8,094 nucleotides of DNA from Candidatus Latescibacterota bacterium (GTDB taxonomy: Bacteria; Latescibacterota; UBA2968; GCA-2709665): the NCBI GenBank assembly GCA_030746455.1, contig JASLMQ010000793.1, positions 1-8,094 of the forward strand. Reading direction: 5' to 3'. The notes under the pieces are model-generated. The model was not told where the DNA came from. It worked only from the letters and a program-made list of their open reading frames with translations, and did not search any database. Positions 1 to 6,094 of this stretch are shown here, one piece after another. The translations under genes and the position numbers were made by a program. Each line of letters begins with the position of its first letter. The first letter of the stretch is position 1.

Positions 1-153
1 CCGGTCCTCGGCCTTCGCGATCCCGCTCTTGCGGAGGACCTCGATGGCCTTCTCCATGTCTCCATCGGCTTCCTCGAGCGCGCGCTTGCAGTCCATCATC
101 CCAACATTCGTCTTTGCTCTCAACTCCTTCACCATCTGTGCAGAAATCGCCAT
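1..153 (-). CDS. tsf: Elongation factor Ts, first 51 residues (truncated by window edge)
   Basis: EF-Ts recycles EF-Tu by exchanging GDP for GTP. Reading from the ATG at 153, the visible protein starts [22 protein letters not shown] and continues with [10 protein letters not shown] (23-32) and [13 protein letters not shown] (36-48), which is the family's N-terminal UBA-like domain and its TGAGMMDCKKAL-type EF-Tu contact region. The frame runs off the low-coordinate end of the window without a stop, so the core and dimerisation regions are not seen. GGGGA (165-161) lies 7 nt upstream of the ATG. It follows rpsB by 57 nt, in the usual order. Confidence 0.97.
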   Translation of the reverse strand, partial: MAISAQMVKELRAKTNVGMMDCKRALEEADGDMEKAIEVLRKSGIAKAEDR

Positions 154-210
154 TTATCCGTCCCCTTGAATCGTGCACCGCCCTTCCGCCAATCCCAAGC
201 GCGCGGCCTT

Positions 211-987
211 CTACTGAGTGATTTCCGTGATCTCGGGCCCGGAGTGGGCCTTCGCACCCACGCTGACCTCCTCGTGCGCCGGTGCCTGGTCCTTCTGTTC
301 GGAGCGGACCTTCTGACCTTCCAGAACCGCATCCGACATCAGCCTCGTGATCAGTGCGATGGAGCGAATGGCATCGTCGTTCCCGGGAACCGGGTATTCG
401 ATCTCATCGGGATCGCAGTTGGTGTCCACGATCGCGACCACCGGGATCTCCAGGCGCCTCGCCTCCGCGACGGCGATCCGCTCCTTCTTGGTATCCACAA
501 CATACACGAGACCGGGCAGCCGCCCCATCTTCCTGATGCCGGCGAGGGACTTCTCCAGCTTGAACCGCTCGCGATCCAGCTGAAGGGTCTCCTTCTTCTT
601 GAGCCGGTCGTAGGTCCCGTCGGTGCTCATCTTGTCCAGAGCGTCGTATCGGCGGATGCTCTGCCGGATGGTCTGGAAATTGGTCAGCATCCCACCCAGC
701 CAGCGCTCCGTGACGTAGAACATGCCGCAGCGCTCGGTTTCGCGGAGCACCACATCCTTAGACTGCTTCTTCGTCCCAACGAAGAGAATCGGCTCCCCGT
801 TCTCTGATGCCTCACGCACCCTTTGGTACGCCGTCTCGATGTGCTTCAGGGTCTTCTGCAGATCGACGATGTAGATGCCGTTTCGTTCGGTGAAGATATA
901 CTTCTTCATTTTGGGGTTCCACCTCCGGGTCTGATGCCCGAAGTGGACCCCGGCCTCCAGAAGTTGCTTCATAGAGACGACAGCCAT
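211..987 (-). CDS. rpsB: 30S ribosomal protein S2
   Basis: S2 binds the 30S subunit near the platform and head and is needed, with S1, for mRNA binding. The ATG at 987 is chosen because AGGAGG (998-993) lies 5 nt upstream and the protein then starts [19 protein letters not shown], the family's usual N terminus. An in-frame extension to 1029 lacks support. The length is 258 residues. Conserved segments include [21 protein letters not shown] (23-43), [10 protein letters not shown] (95-104), [12 protein letters not shown] (158-169) and [12 protein letters not shown] (199-210). The last 30 or so residues are a polar tail of the kind that varies between species. tsf follows after 57 nt, the classic rpsB-tsf pairing. 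The gene ends in TAG. Confidence 0.98.
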   Translation of the reverse strand: MAVVSMKQLLEAGVHFGHQTRRWNPKMKKYIFTERNGIYIVDLQKTLKHIETAYQRVREASENGEPILFVGTKKQSKDVVLRETERCGMFYVTERWLGGMLTNFQTIRQSIRRYDALDKMSTDGTYDRLKKKETLQLDRERFKLEKSLAGIRKMGRLPGLVYVVDTKKERIAVAEARRLEIPVVAIVDTNCDPDEIEYPVPGNDDAIRSIALITRLMSDAVLEGQKVRSEQKDQAPAHEEVSVGAKAHSGPEITEITQ

Positions 988-1136
988 CTGGACCTCCTGT
1001 TCTACGGGTTCATCCTCTGCATCCGTCAACTCACCGCCCTGTCGACCAGCGACACCCGGGCGACGATCGGGTATGCATGTGAGATAGATTCACCTTCGGC
1101 CGGCCCCACCCGATGAGACGGGGCAGGCAAGCAGTA

Positions 1137-1529
1137 CTAGCGCTTCGAGAACTGGAACCGGCGACGGGCGCCCGGCTGTCCCGGCTTCTTGCGTTCCACC
1201 ACGCGCGCATCGCGCGTGAGCAGCCCGGCGGCTCTGAGTGGGACGCGCATCGTCTCGTCGGCAGCCAGCAAACTCCGGGCGATTCCGAGGCGAATGGCCC
1301 CCGCCTGGCCGCTGAGACCACCGCCCTTGGCACGGGCAACCACATCGTAACTGCCGTGCGATTCGGTGATCTTGAGCGGCTGCTCCACGATCATCACCAG
1401 GGTTTCCCGCTTCAGGTACTCCAGCACGGGAAGCCTGTTGACCGTGATCTTGCCGGTACCGGGGAAGAGCTGTACGTTGGCCGTCGCGGCTTTCCGTCGG
1501 CCTGTTGCGGTAGCAAGCGGGTTGGGCAA
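1137..1529 (-). CDS. rpsI: 30S ribosomal protein S9, TTG start
   Basis: S9 is a small-subunit head protein whose C-terminal tail reaches the P-site tRNA. The protein has 130 residues, like E. coli S9, with TGRRK near the N terminus, GGGLSGQAGAIR at 69-80, TRDARVVERKK (105-115) and the invariant C-terminal SKR. The start codon is TTG: AGGAGG (1542-1537) lies exactly 7 nt upstream, and the frame then gives the normal length, so the choice is well supported. It is cotranscribed with rplM. A gap of 149 nt separates it from rpsB; that gap holds a GCCCC/GGGGC hairpin (1124-1103) without a U tract and no convincing promoter, so read-through into rpsB is likely. Confidence 0.97.
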   Translation of the reverse strand: MPNPLATATGRRKAATANVQLFPGTGKITVNRLPVLEYLKRETLVMIVEQPLKITESHGSYDVVARAKGGGLSGQAGAIRLGIARSLLAADETMRVPLRAAGLLTRDARVVERKKPGQPGARRRFQFSKR

Positions 1530-1586
1530 CTCTATACCTCCTGTTATTCAGGTGTCGGTACGTCAGCGGGAATGCATCACCGCACG

Positions 1587-2015
1587 TCAGATATCGAGAT
1601 CCTCGGGTGCCTGCCCCTGGTGGGGATGGTCGGGGCCCGCATAGACCCTCAGCTTCTTCAGCATCTTCCGGCCTAGCTTGTTCTTCGGCAGCATTCCCTT
1701 GATGGCGTGCTGCAGCACGAACTCCGGCCTGGTCTCAAGGACGTGCTTGAGGCTCCTCCGCTTCAGCCCGCTGGGGTAGCCGCTATAGCTCGTGTACTCC
1801 TTGTCCTCGAGCTTGTCTCCGGTCACCCGGATCTTCTCGGCATTGACCACGACAACGTGGTCGCCCGTATCCACGTGGGGGGTATAGATGGGCTTGTGCT
1901 TCCCACGGAGGATTCTGGCGACCTCGGTAGCGAACCGTCCCAGGATCTTGCCGCTCGCGTCGGCGACGTACCATTTCCGGTCGATCTCGCTCGCTTTGGC
2001 GCTCATGGTATCCAT
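1587..2015 (-). CDS. rplM: 50S ribosomal protein L13
   Basis: L13 is an early-assembling large-subunit protein that binds 23S rRNA. From the ATG at 2015 the protein has 142 residues, the same length as E. coli L13, and its first residues align without gaps ([17 protein letters not shown] against MKTFTAKPETVKRDWYV). Hallmarks are RGKHK and YTPHVDTGD (38-52), [10 protein letters not shown] (57-66), [11 protein letters not shown] (106-116) and the C-terminal RVYAG and LDI. A GTG at 2033 would add six residues that other L13 proteins lack, and an ATG at 2006 would trim three; neither has a better SD. The leader is structured. rpsI follows after 57 nt, the usual partner of rplM. The gene ends in TGA. 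Confidence 0.97.
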   Translation of the reverse strand: MDTMSAKASEIDRKWYVADASGKILGRFATEVARILRGKHKPIYTPHVDTGDHVVVVNAEKIRVTGDKLEDKEYTSYSGYPSGLKRRSLKHVLETRPEFVLQHAIKGMLPKNKLGRKMLKKLRVYAGPDHPHQGQAPEDLDI

Positions 2016-2020
2016 AATGG

Positions 2021-2060
2021 ACAACGGCGTCACTCCGCAGAGAACGCCGTCACACCTCCT
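2021..2060 (-). promoter_or_regulatory. rplM leader: strong SD followed by a hairpin before the start codon
   Basis: A perfect AGGAGG (2060-2055) is 39 nt upstream of the chosen rplM ATG, far too distant for direct use. The interval holds ACGGCGT (2050-2044) and its exact complement ACGCCGT (2030-2024), a 7-bp stem extendable by three G-U pairs. An inner CTC/GAG stem with loop TGCG closes further inside. With the hairpin folded, only about 6 nt of single strand separate AGGAGG from ATG, an optimal spacing. The leader may be a structural SD-to-start bridge or a site for feedback by L13; neither is proven here. Confidence 0.5.
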
Positions 2061-2095
2061 CTCTCTGGCAGCTTGGGTTGCGCATTAAGCCTCAA

Positions 2096-2124
2096 AAGAT
2101 ATACCCTTACCGCGCATTTGTCAA
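2096..2124 (-). promoter_or_regulatory. Sigma70 promoter of the rplM-rpsI-rpsB-tsf operon
   Basis: A perfect -35 TTGACA (2124-2119) and a -10 TATCTT (2101-2096) are separated by 17 bp. The predicted start is near 2089, giving a leader of roughly 74 nt before the rplM ATG at 2015. High promoter strength suits a ribosomal-protein operon. An overlapping TATATC (2103-2098) is an alternative -10, but with only 15 bp spacing. Confidence 0.85.
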
Positions 2125-2137
2125 GGACAAACAGGGC

Positions 2138-2196
2138 AAAAAAAGGGCGCCACACGGCGGGAAACCGGATATCCGATCGCCATCTCCGTGTGGCGC
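2138..2196 (-). terminator. Strong Rho-independent terminator upstream of the rplM promoter
   Basis: GCGCCACACGG (2196-2186) pairs perfectly over 11 bp with CCGTGTGGCGC (2157-2147). The 28-nt loop contains the palindrome CGGATATCCG. Two C residues and then seven T residues (2144-2138) follow the stem on the minus strand. This should stop transcription from the small-RNA promoter and any read-through from the transporter operon. The rplM -35 element begins only 13 nt beyond the T tract, so the ribosomal operon is insulated. Confidence 0.88.
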
Positions 2197-2298
2197 TTTG
2201 CCATCGACAGGCTTCCGTCTCGCGGAGCGCTCGGCTGCCGAAGCTACCGGGTCCCCGCCGCGTTGACAGATCGCGTGCCGTTCGGTGGCTGTCTAGAT

Positions 2299-2343
2299 TC
2301 GCCAGGCGCGCTTCCAGACGAGATAGCATCCCGCCCCTGGCGA
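2299..2343 (-). other. Stem-loop inside the small transcript unit
   Basis: TCGCCAGG (2343-2336) and CCTGGCGA (2306-2299) form a perfect 8-bp stem. After a G-G mismatch, GCG (2334-2332) pairs with CGC (2310-2308), leaving a 21-nt loop. It begins 6 nt after the stop codon of the 11-codon ORF, so a ribosome on that ORF would cover or disrupt its base. There is no U tract, so it is not a terminator. Confidence 0.5.
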
Positions 2344-2349
2344 GCGCAC

Positions 2350-2385
2350 CTAGCTACAACCACCTCCACTGGTCGATTCATTCAT
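2350..2385 (-). CDS. Possible 11-residue peptide ORF with an extended Shine-Dalgarno
   Basis: An ATG at 2385 opens an 11-codon frame, MNESTSGGGCS, ended by TAG. AAAGGAGG lies 7 nt upstream, an ideal spacing, and a strong promoter sits just before it, which is the main support for translation. The peptide is polar and Gly/Ser-rich with one Cys next to last. It has no membrane segment and I recognise no family. It lacks a run of one amino acid of the kind seen in classical attenuator leader peptides. A GTG follows the stop codon directly and would open an 18-codon frame (2349-2293). The peptide could be a leader that controls RNA folding through ribosome occupancy, or the SD-ORF arrangement could be incidental. 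Confidence 0.35.
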   Translation of the reverse strand: MNESTSGGGCS

Positions 2386-2413
2386 TTGACCACCTCCTTT
2401 CTGTGTAATCGAA

Positions 2414-2442
2414 AATATAGGGTGGCCTTAGAACGAAGTCAA
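2414..2442 (-). promoter_or_regulatory. Sigma70-type promoter for the small transcript unit
   Basis: The -35 TTGACT (2442-2437) and -10 TATATT (2419-2414) are separated by exactly 17 bp, close to the consensus for the housekeeping sigma factor. The AT-rich -10 stands out in GC-rich surroundings. The predicted start of transcription is near 2407, only about 5-7 nt before the extended SD at 2402-2388. It lies downstream of the DppC-like gene and fires away from it, so it must serve the 11-codon ORF and structured region that follow. Confidence 0.75.
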
Positions 2443-2499
2443 TCGCTTTTTCCTCCCTGCGCATGCCATCCCGGCATCGGCCCGCAAACATCGCGATTG
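2440..2499 (-). repeat. 7-bp inverted repeat flanking the post-dppC gap, with a small inner hairpin
   Basis: On the minus strand CAATCGC (2499-2493) is complementary to GCGATTG (2446-2440), whose end overlaps the -35 element at 2442-2437. Between them is a 5-bp hairpin (ATGCC, loop GGGAT, GGCAT). There is no U tract, so this is not a typical intrinsic terminator. It could weakly structure the 3' end of the transporter mRNA or be an operator at the promoter. A repeat this short can occur by chance. Confidence 0.3.
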
Positions 2500-3372
2500 T
2501 CAGGTTCGCGGGTCCAGCGCGTCCCGCAAACCGTCGCCCAGCAGGTTGAAGCCCAGCACCGTGAGAAAGATGGCGAGTCCCGGGAAGGTCAGGGTCCACG
2601 GGGCCTTGAGCACCAGCTCCCGCGCACCGCTCAGCATCGCCCCCCATTCGGGCAGGGGAGGCTGAGCCCCCAGTCCAAGGAAGCTGAGGCCTGCCGCATC
2701 CAGGATCGCCGTCGCCAACCCAAGCGTGGACTGCACGATCAGGGGGGCGAGGCAATTGGGAAGAACGGATCTGGAGAGGATGCGAAGATCGCCGGCGCCA
2801 AGAGCCCGGGCGGCCTGAACGTAATCCATCTGGCGCACCGACAGGGCAGAGGCGCGCACCAGCCGGGCATACTGGGGCACCGCAACGATCCCCACGGCAA
2901 GCATCGCGTTCTCCAGGCCCGGACCAAGTACCGCCACGATACAGATCGCCAGGAGTATGCTCGGGAAGGCCAGCATCAGATCCATCGCGCGCATCAGCAC
3001 CGCATCGATCAGGCCACCCCAGTACCCCGACGTGATCCCCACCGCCGTGCCCAGTACCAGCGCGATCATCACCGCCACCACCCCGATCCGGAGAGAGATC
3101 CTTGCGCCGTGGACCACGCGGCTGAGCACGTCCCGACCGAAGTCGTCGGTGCCGAAGGGATGCGTCAGAGAGGGCTGGGACAGCCGGTTGTAGAGGTCCT
3201 GCTCAAAGGGATCGTGCGGCGCGATCAGCGGCGCGGTCAGCGCCAGCAGAAGGAATCCCGCCAGGATCCCCCCGCCAACGAGCGCCAGGCGGTTCGTCCT
3301 CAACCCGCGCCAGAAGGCGCTTCCCGGGGCCGCCGCTTGTTCGGACCACGGTATGTCCACAGGCATCTGCAC
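2500..3372 (-). CDS. DppC/OppC-type ABC transporter permease
   Basis: This 290-residue protein is the partner permease of the DppB-like subunit. Its N-terminal cytoplasmic stretch and first membrane segment (about 31-51) precede the family motif HPFGTDDFGRDVLSR (71-85). Further membrane segments lie around 95-117, 133-155, 207-230 and 262-280. The EAA loop (DYVQAARALGAGD through LPN) is at about 183-206, and the C terminus GDGLRDALDPRT is typical. I chose the GTG at 3372 because GGAG (3384-3381) lies 8 nt upstream; the ATG two codons later (3366) would have a 14-nt spacing. The gene ends in TGA. No ATPase gene follows, although dpp/opp operons usually continue with two. The next signals downstream are a new promoter and a terminator, so the operon seems to end here. 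Confidence 0.95.
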   Translation of the reverse strand: MQMPVDIPWSEQAAAPGSAFWRGLRTNRLALVGGGILAGFLLLALTAPLIAPHDPFEQDLYNRLSQPSLTHPFGTDDFGRDVLSRVVHGARISLRIGVVAVMIALVLGTAVGITSGYWGGLIDAVLMRAMDLMLAFPSILLAICIVAVLGPGLENAMLAVGIVAVPQYARLVRASALSVRQMDYVQAARALGAGDLRILSRSVLPNCLAPLIVQSTLGLATAILDAAGLSFLGLGAQPPLPEWGAMLSGARELVLKAPWTLTFPGLAIFLTVLGFNLLGDGLRDALDPRT

Positions 3373-3399
3373 GCGGTGGTCTCCGTCGACTAGTTTCGC

Positions 3400-4407
3400 T
3401 CAGCGCTCATACTTGATCCGCGGATCGAGCCAGGCATAGAGCACGTCGGCAACCAGGTTGATGAGCACGAAGGTGGTGGCGATCAGCAGGACCCCGCCCT
3501 GGATCGCACGAAAGTCCCGGGCGTAGACCGCCAGCAGGAGCCATCGGCCGATCCCCGGCCAGGCGAAAATCGTCTCGGTGATCACGGCGCCCCCCAGCAG
3601 GTACCCGAACTCCAGACTGATGACCGTCAGCACGGGAATGAAGGCGTTCCTCAGGGCATGCCGCAACACCACGGTTCGCTCGGGAAGCCCTTTGGCCCAG
3701 GCCGTCCGGACATAGTCTTCCTTGAGCACCTCCAGAAGACTGGACCGGGTCATGCGAGCAATCACGGCGGCGGGAACGGTTCCAAGGGTCAGTGCTGGCA
3801 GCACCAGATGCCATAGGGCGTTGCCAAAGGCGGTGAAGTCGCCCGTCAAGAGGCTGTCCACCAGATACAGGCCGGTGATGCGAGTGAGGAAGAGGTGCGC
3901 GCTCAGTCGGCCGGATACGGGGAACAGACCCAGGCCGAGGGACAGCAGAAGGATCAACATCAGTCCGAGCCAGAAGATCGGCACCGAGACCCCGAGGAGC
4001 GAGGTAGTCATGCTGATGGTGTCGACCGTCGACCCCCGGCGAGTGGCCGACAGCACGCCCGCTCCGATGCCGATGACGATGGCGAGCGCCATGCTCGCAA
4101 GGGTCAGCTCCAGTGTGGCGGGAAACCGATCCACCAATTCAGCCGAGATGCGCTCGTGCGTCTTGATCGAGCGTCCCAGGTCGCCTGTCAGCAGCCCCCC
4201 GAGGTAGCGCCCGAACTGGATGTGAAGGGGCTGGTCCAGCCCAAGCTGCCGCCGAAGGGTCTCCAGGCTCTGAGCGCTCGCCCGCTCGCCCAGCATCACC
4301 TGGGCGGGATCCCCTGGAACCAGGTGGACCATCGCGAAGACCAGGATGCTGATGCCCAGCAGCGTGGGCACCAGCGTCAGCAGCCGTTTGGCGATGAATG
4401 CACGCAT
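3400..4407 (-). CDS. DppB/OppB-type ABC transporter permease
   Basis: This 335-residue integral membrane protein forms one half of the transmembrane channel of a peptide/nickel-type ABC importer. About six membrane segments are visible: near residues 9-29, 100-122, 135-160, 197-218, 256-280 and 303-325. The first segment is followed by VHLVPGDPAQ, typical of DppB/OppB N termini. The cytoplasmic EAA loop, which contacts the ATPase, is at about 230-258 (DYVRTAWAKGLPE through LRNAFIP). The C terminus, with GIGRWLL and LDPRIKYER, is also characteristic, and the length is normal. It begins 17 nt after the binding-protein gene. Its SD is modest (AAGGG, about 10 nt from ATG), which suggests translational coupling. 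The DppC-like gene follows after 27 nt. Substrate specificity comes from the binding protein. Confidence 0.95.
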   Translation of the reverse strand: MRAFIAKRLLTLVPTLLGISILVFAMVHLVPGDPAQVMLGERASAQSLETLRRQLGLDQPLHIQFGRYLGGLLTGDLGRSIKTHERISAELVDRFPATLELTLASMALAIVIGIGAGVLSATRRGSTVDTISMTTSLLGVSVPIFWLGLMLILLLSLGLGLFPVSGRLSAHLFLTRITGLYLVDSLLTGDFTAFGNALWHLVLPALTLGTVPAAVIARMTRSSLLEVLKEDYVRTAWAKGLPERTVVLRHALRNAFIPVLTVISLEFGYLLGGAVITETIFAWPGIGRWLLLAVYARDFRAIQGGVLLIATTFVLINLVADVLYAWLDPRIKYER

Positions 4408-4424
4408 CTGTCAGACGCCCTTGG

Positions 4425-5987
4425 CTATCTCGGTCGAACGATCTCGGCGTTGTGGAACCACTTGCTGCCCGTGGGATGGAGGTCGAATCCTCGGACCGTG
4501 GCCTTGAACGCGGCGGTCTGCGCGGCGTGGACCAGTGGGACCCATGGCGCATCCGCGTGGATGACCTCCTGGGCCCTGCGGTAGAGCGCGGTGCGGCGGC
4601 CGATCTCGATCTCGCGCTGGGCCTGTACGAGGACCTCGTGCAGCTGCTCGCTTCGGTAGAAGGCGATGTTGTTGGCCGGGTGTTGTGTCGCGTTCTTGTC
4701 CAGCAGCACGTACAGGAAATTGTCCGGATCGCCGTTGTCGCCGGTCCAGCCCAACAGCGCCATGTCGTGCTGCCCGCGCTGCACCTTGTCCAGGTAGGTC
4801 CCCCACTCGAAGGTCACGATCTGCGCCCGGATCCCGACCGCGCTCAGATCCGCCTGAATCGCCTGTGCGATCTTGAGCGGCTGCGGCATGTAGGGCCTGG
4901 GGACGGGCATGGCCCAGAGCGTGGTCTCGAAGCCATCGGGAAATCCTGCCTCGGCCAGCAGCTCCCGGGCCCGCGCGGGATCGTAGGCATAGCCCTCGAT
5001 CCCCTCGTGGTAGCTCCACATCGTGGGCGGAATGGGGTTGACGGCGGGAACGGCCAGGCCCTGGTAGAGATTGTCCACCAGCGCCTGCTTGTTGATGGCG
5101 TGGTTGAGCGCCTGACGGACCTTGAGGAGGTGGAAGGGAGGTCGATCCATGTTCATGGCGAGGTATCCGACATTCATGCCCGGCTGCGTGAGAAGCTGGA
5201 GCTTAGGATCGTCCTGGATGTTGCCGATGAAGTCGGGAACCAGATTGTCCATGCCGTCGATCGAGCCCTGGGTCAGCTCGATGAGGCGTACCGAGTTCTC
5301 CGGGATGCTCCGGAAGATCAGCCGATCCAGCTTCGGGACGGCTCCCCAGTAGTCGCGATTCGCGTCCAGCACGATCCGATCGTCCTTCACCCATTCCACG
5401 AAACGGAACGGTCCGGTGCCCACCGGATGTCGGGGATAGTCGTTGCCCCATCTTCGGACGGCGGTCGGGCTGACGATCGCGCAGAAGTTCATTGCCAGAT
5501 TTGAGAGGAACGGCGCGTTCGGACGCGAAAGCTCTATGGCGACCGTGTAGTCATCCACCGCGTGGACCGCTCGCACGATGTCGCTCATCGACATGCTGCT
5601 CCAGTACTGGTAGGCCCCCTCGACCTCGTGGAAGGGGTGATCCGGGACGAACTGCCGCGCGAGAGAGAAGACGACCGCTTGGGCGTCCAGTGAGCTGCCG
5701 TCGTGAAAGGCGACGCCCCTGCGGAGATGAAACGACCAGGTCAGCCGATCCGCCGACACCTCCCACCTTTCCGCCAGCAATGGGATCACCTCCGTGTTCC
5801 CGGGCGAAAAGGTCACGAGGGTCTCGTAGAGGTTGTCGCAGACCTTGAACGATTCCCCGTCCGTCTCCAGCGCGGGATCCAGCCCCACGGAATCTCCCCC
5901 TCGACCGTAGACCAGCGTGCGCGCCTGTTGCTGGCTGCACGCGCCGACCGTCACACAGACCGCCAGAATCAGAAGTCGAATTCGCAT
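4425..5987 (-). CDS. DppA-like peptide ABC transporter substrate-binding lipoprotein
   Basis: This 520-residue SBP_bac_5 (extracellular solute-binding family 5) protein captures substrate outside the cytoplasmic membrane for the permeases encoded next. The N terminus has positive residues, a hydrophobic stretch and a lipobox V-G-A-C with Cys17, so it should be a lipid-anchored protein cleaved by signal peptidase II. Family features include the N-terminal SVGLDPALETD segment, TGPFRFVEW (191-199), NRDYWG (210-215) and YLAMNMDRPPF (275-285). GWTGDNGDPDNF (413-424) matches the E. coli DppA segment that holds its substrate-binding aspartate, as far as I recall it. The start is ATG with GGGAG 5 nt upstream. 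The same frame stays open far upstream (to about 6809), but that part overlaps the isomerase gene and lacks the signal peptide, so it is not coding. The DppB-like permease begins 17 nt after the TAG stop. Dipeptide-type binding is likely; other solutes are possible. Confidence 0.93.
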   Translation of the reverse strand: MRIRLLILAVCVTVGACSQQQARTLVYGRGGDSVGLDPALETDGESFKVCDNLYETLVTFSPGNTEVIPLLAERWEVSADRLTWSFHLRRGVAFHDGSSLDAQAVVFSLARQFVPDHPFHEVEGAYQYWSSMSMSDIVRAVHAVDDYTVAIELSRPNAPFLSNLAMNFCAIVSPTAVRRWGNDYPRHPVGTGPFRFVEWVKDDRIVLDANRDYWGAVPKLDRLIFRSIPENSVRLIELTQGSIDGMDNLVPDFIGNIQDDPKLQLLTQPGMNVGYLAMNMDRPPFHLLKVRQALNHAINKQALVDNLYQGLAVPAVNPIPPTMWSYHEGIEGYAYDPARARELLAEAGFPDGFETTLWAMPVPRPYMPQPLKIAQAIQADLSAVGIRAQIVTFEWGTYLDKVQRGQHDMALLGWTGDNGDPDNFLYVLLDKNATQHPANNIAFYRSEQLHEVLVQAQREIEIGRRTALYRRAQEVIHADAPWVPLVHAAQTAAFKATVRGFDLHPTGSKWFHNAEIVRPR

Positions 5988-6013
5988 GGATGCTCCCTGC
6001 CAGGATAGTCGCC

Positions 6014-6066
6014 AAAACGAGGCGGCCAGCAGTCCGGAGGGCCTCCGCCACTCCCTGCTGGCCGCC
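6014..6066 (-). terminator. Strong intergenic hairpin, possible weak or attenuating terminator
   Basis: On the minus strand the arms GGCGGCCAGCA (6066-6056) and TGCTGGCCGCC (6031-6021) are perfectly complementary over 11 bp. The 24-nt loop can form an inner CGGAG/CTCCG stem. The 3' arm is followed by TCGTTTT (6020-6014), an interrupted and short U tract. It sits between the isomerase stop and the start of the binding-protein gene. It could terminate partially, separating the two units, or act as a processing or mRNA-stability hairpin that sets the level of the binding protein. The structure is clear from the sequence; the function is inferred. Confidence 0.6.
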
Positions 6067-6094
6067 AGAAACCCACCGTCGCCGCTGCGTTTCC

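Larger units (their letters stand above)
2138..2407 (-). ncRNA. Candidate structured small transcript between a promoter and an intrinsic terminator
   Basis: The unit is bounded by a near-consensus promoter and a strong terminator, which predicts an RNA of about 270 nt. Its first part carries an SD and an 11-codon ORF (2385-2350). The remainder (about 2349-2197) shows no convincing coding frame, but it has clear pairing potential. TCGCCAGG (2343-2336) pairs with CCTGGCGA (2306-2299), extended by 3 bp after a G-G mismatch. GACAG/CTGTC and TCGG-CAG-CCGA form smaller stems. I see no signature of tmRNA, RNase P RNA, SRP RNA, a T-box or a common riboswitch. It may be a regulatory RNA, a small-peptide mRNA or a leader whose downstream gene was lost. 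The boundaries are inferred from the promoter and terminator. Confidence 0.4.

Noticed and set aside
166..807. 213-codon plus-strand ORF opposite rpsB
   Set aside because: It is the antisense shadow of a highly conserved ribosomal protein gene.
1000..1030. TTGACG on the minus strand as a possible rpsB promoter
   Set aside because: At 17-bp spacing the -10 position reads CGTAGA, which matches the consensus at only two of six positions.
1103..1124. GCCCC/GGGGC hairpin between rpsI and rpsB as a terminator
   Set aside because: The stem is only 5 bp and no U tract follows; read-through into rpsB is more likely.
2030..2329. 99-codon minus-strand ORF between dppC and rplM
   Set aside because: It runs through the intrinsic terminator, the rplM promoter and the rplM leader, its codon third positions are not GC-biased like those of the real genes, and it resembles no family.
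2388..2402. Plus-strand similarity to the 3' end of 16S rRNA (CACCTCCTTTCT)
   Set aside because: The flanking sequence shows no 16S similarity; it is simply the complement of a strong SD on the minus strand, not an rRNA fragment.
2188..3393. 401-codon plus-strand ORF opposite the DppC-like gene
   Set aside because: It is antisense to a clear permease gene, with Arg/Gln/His-rich composition typical of GC-rich shadow frames.
4398..5504. 368-codon plus-strand ORF opposite the binding-protein gene
   Set aside because: It is the antisense shadow of a well-supported coding region and has no recognisable domain.
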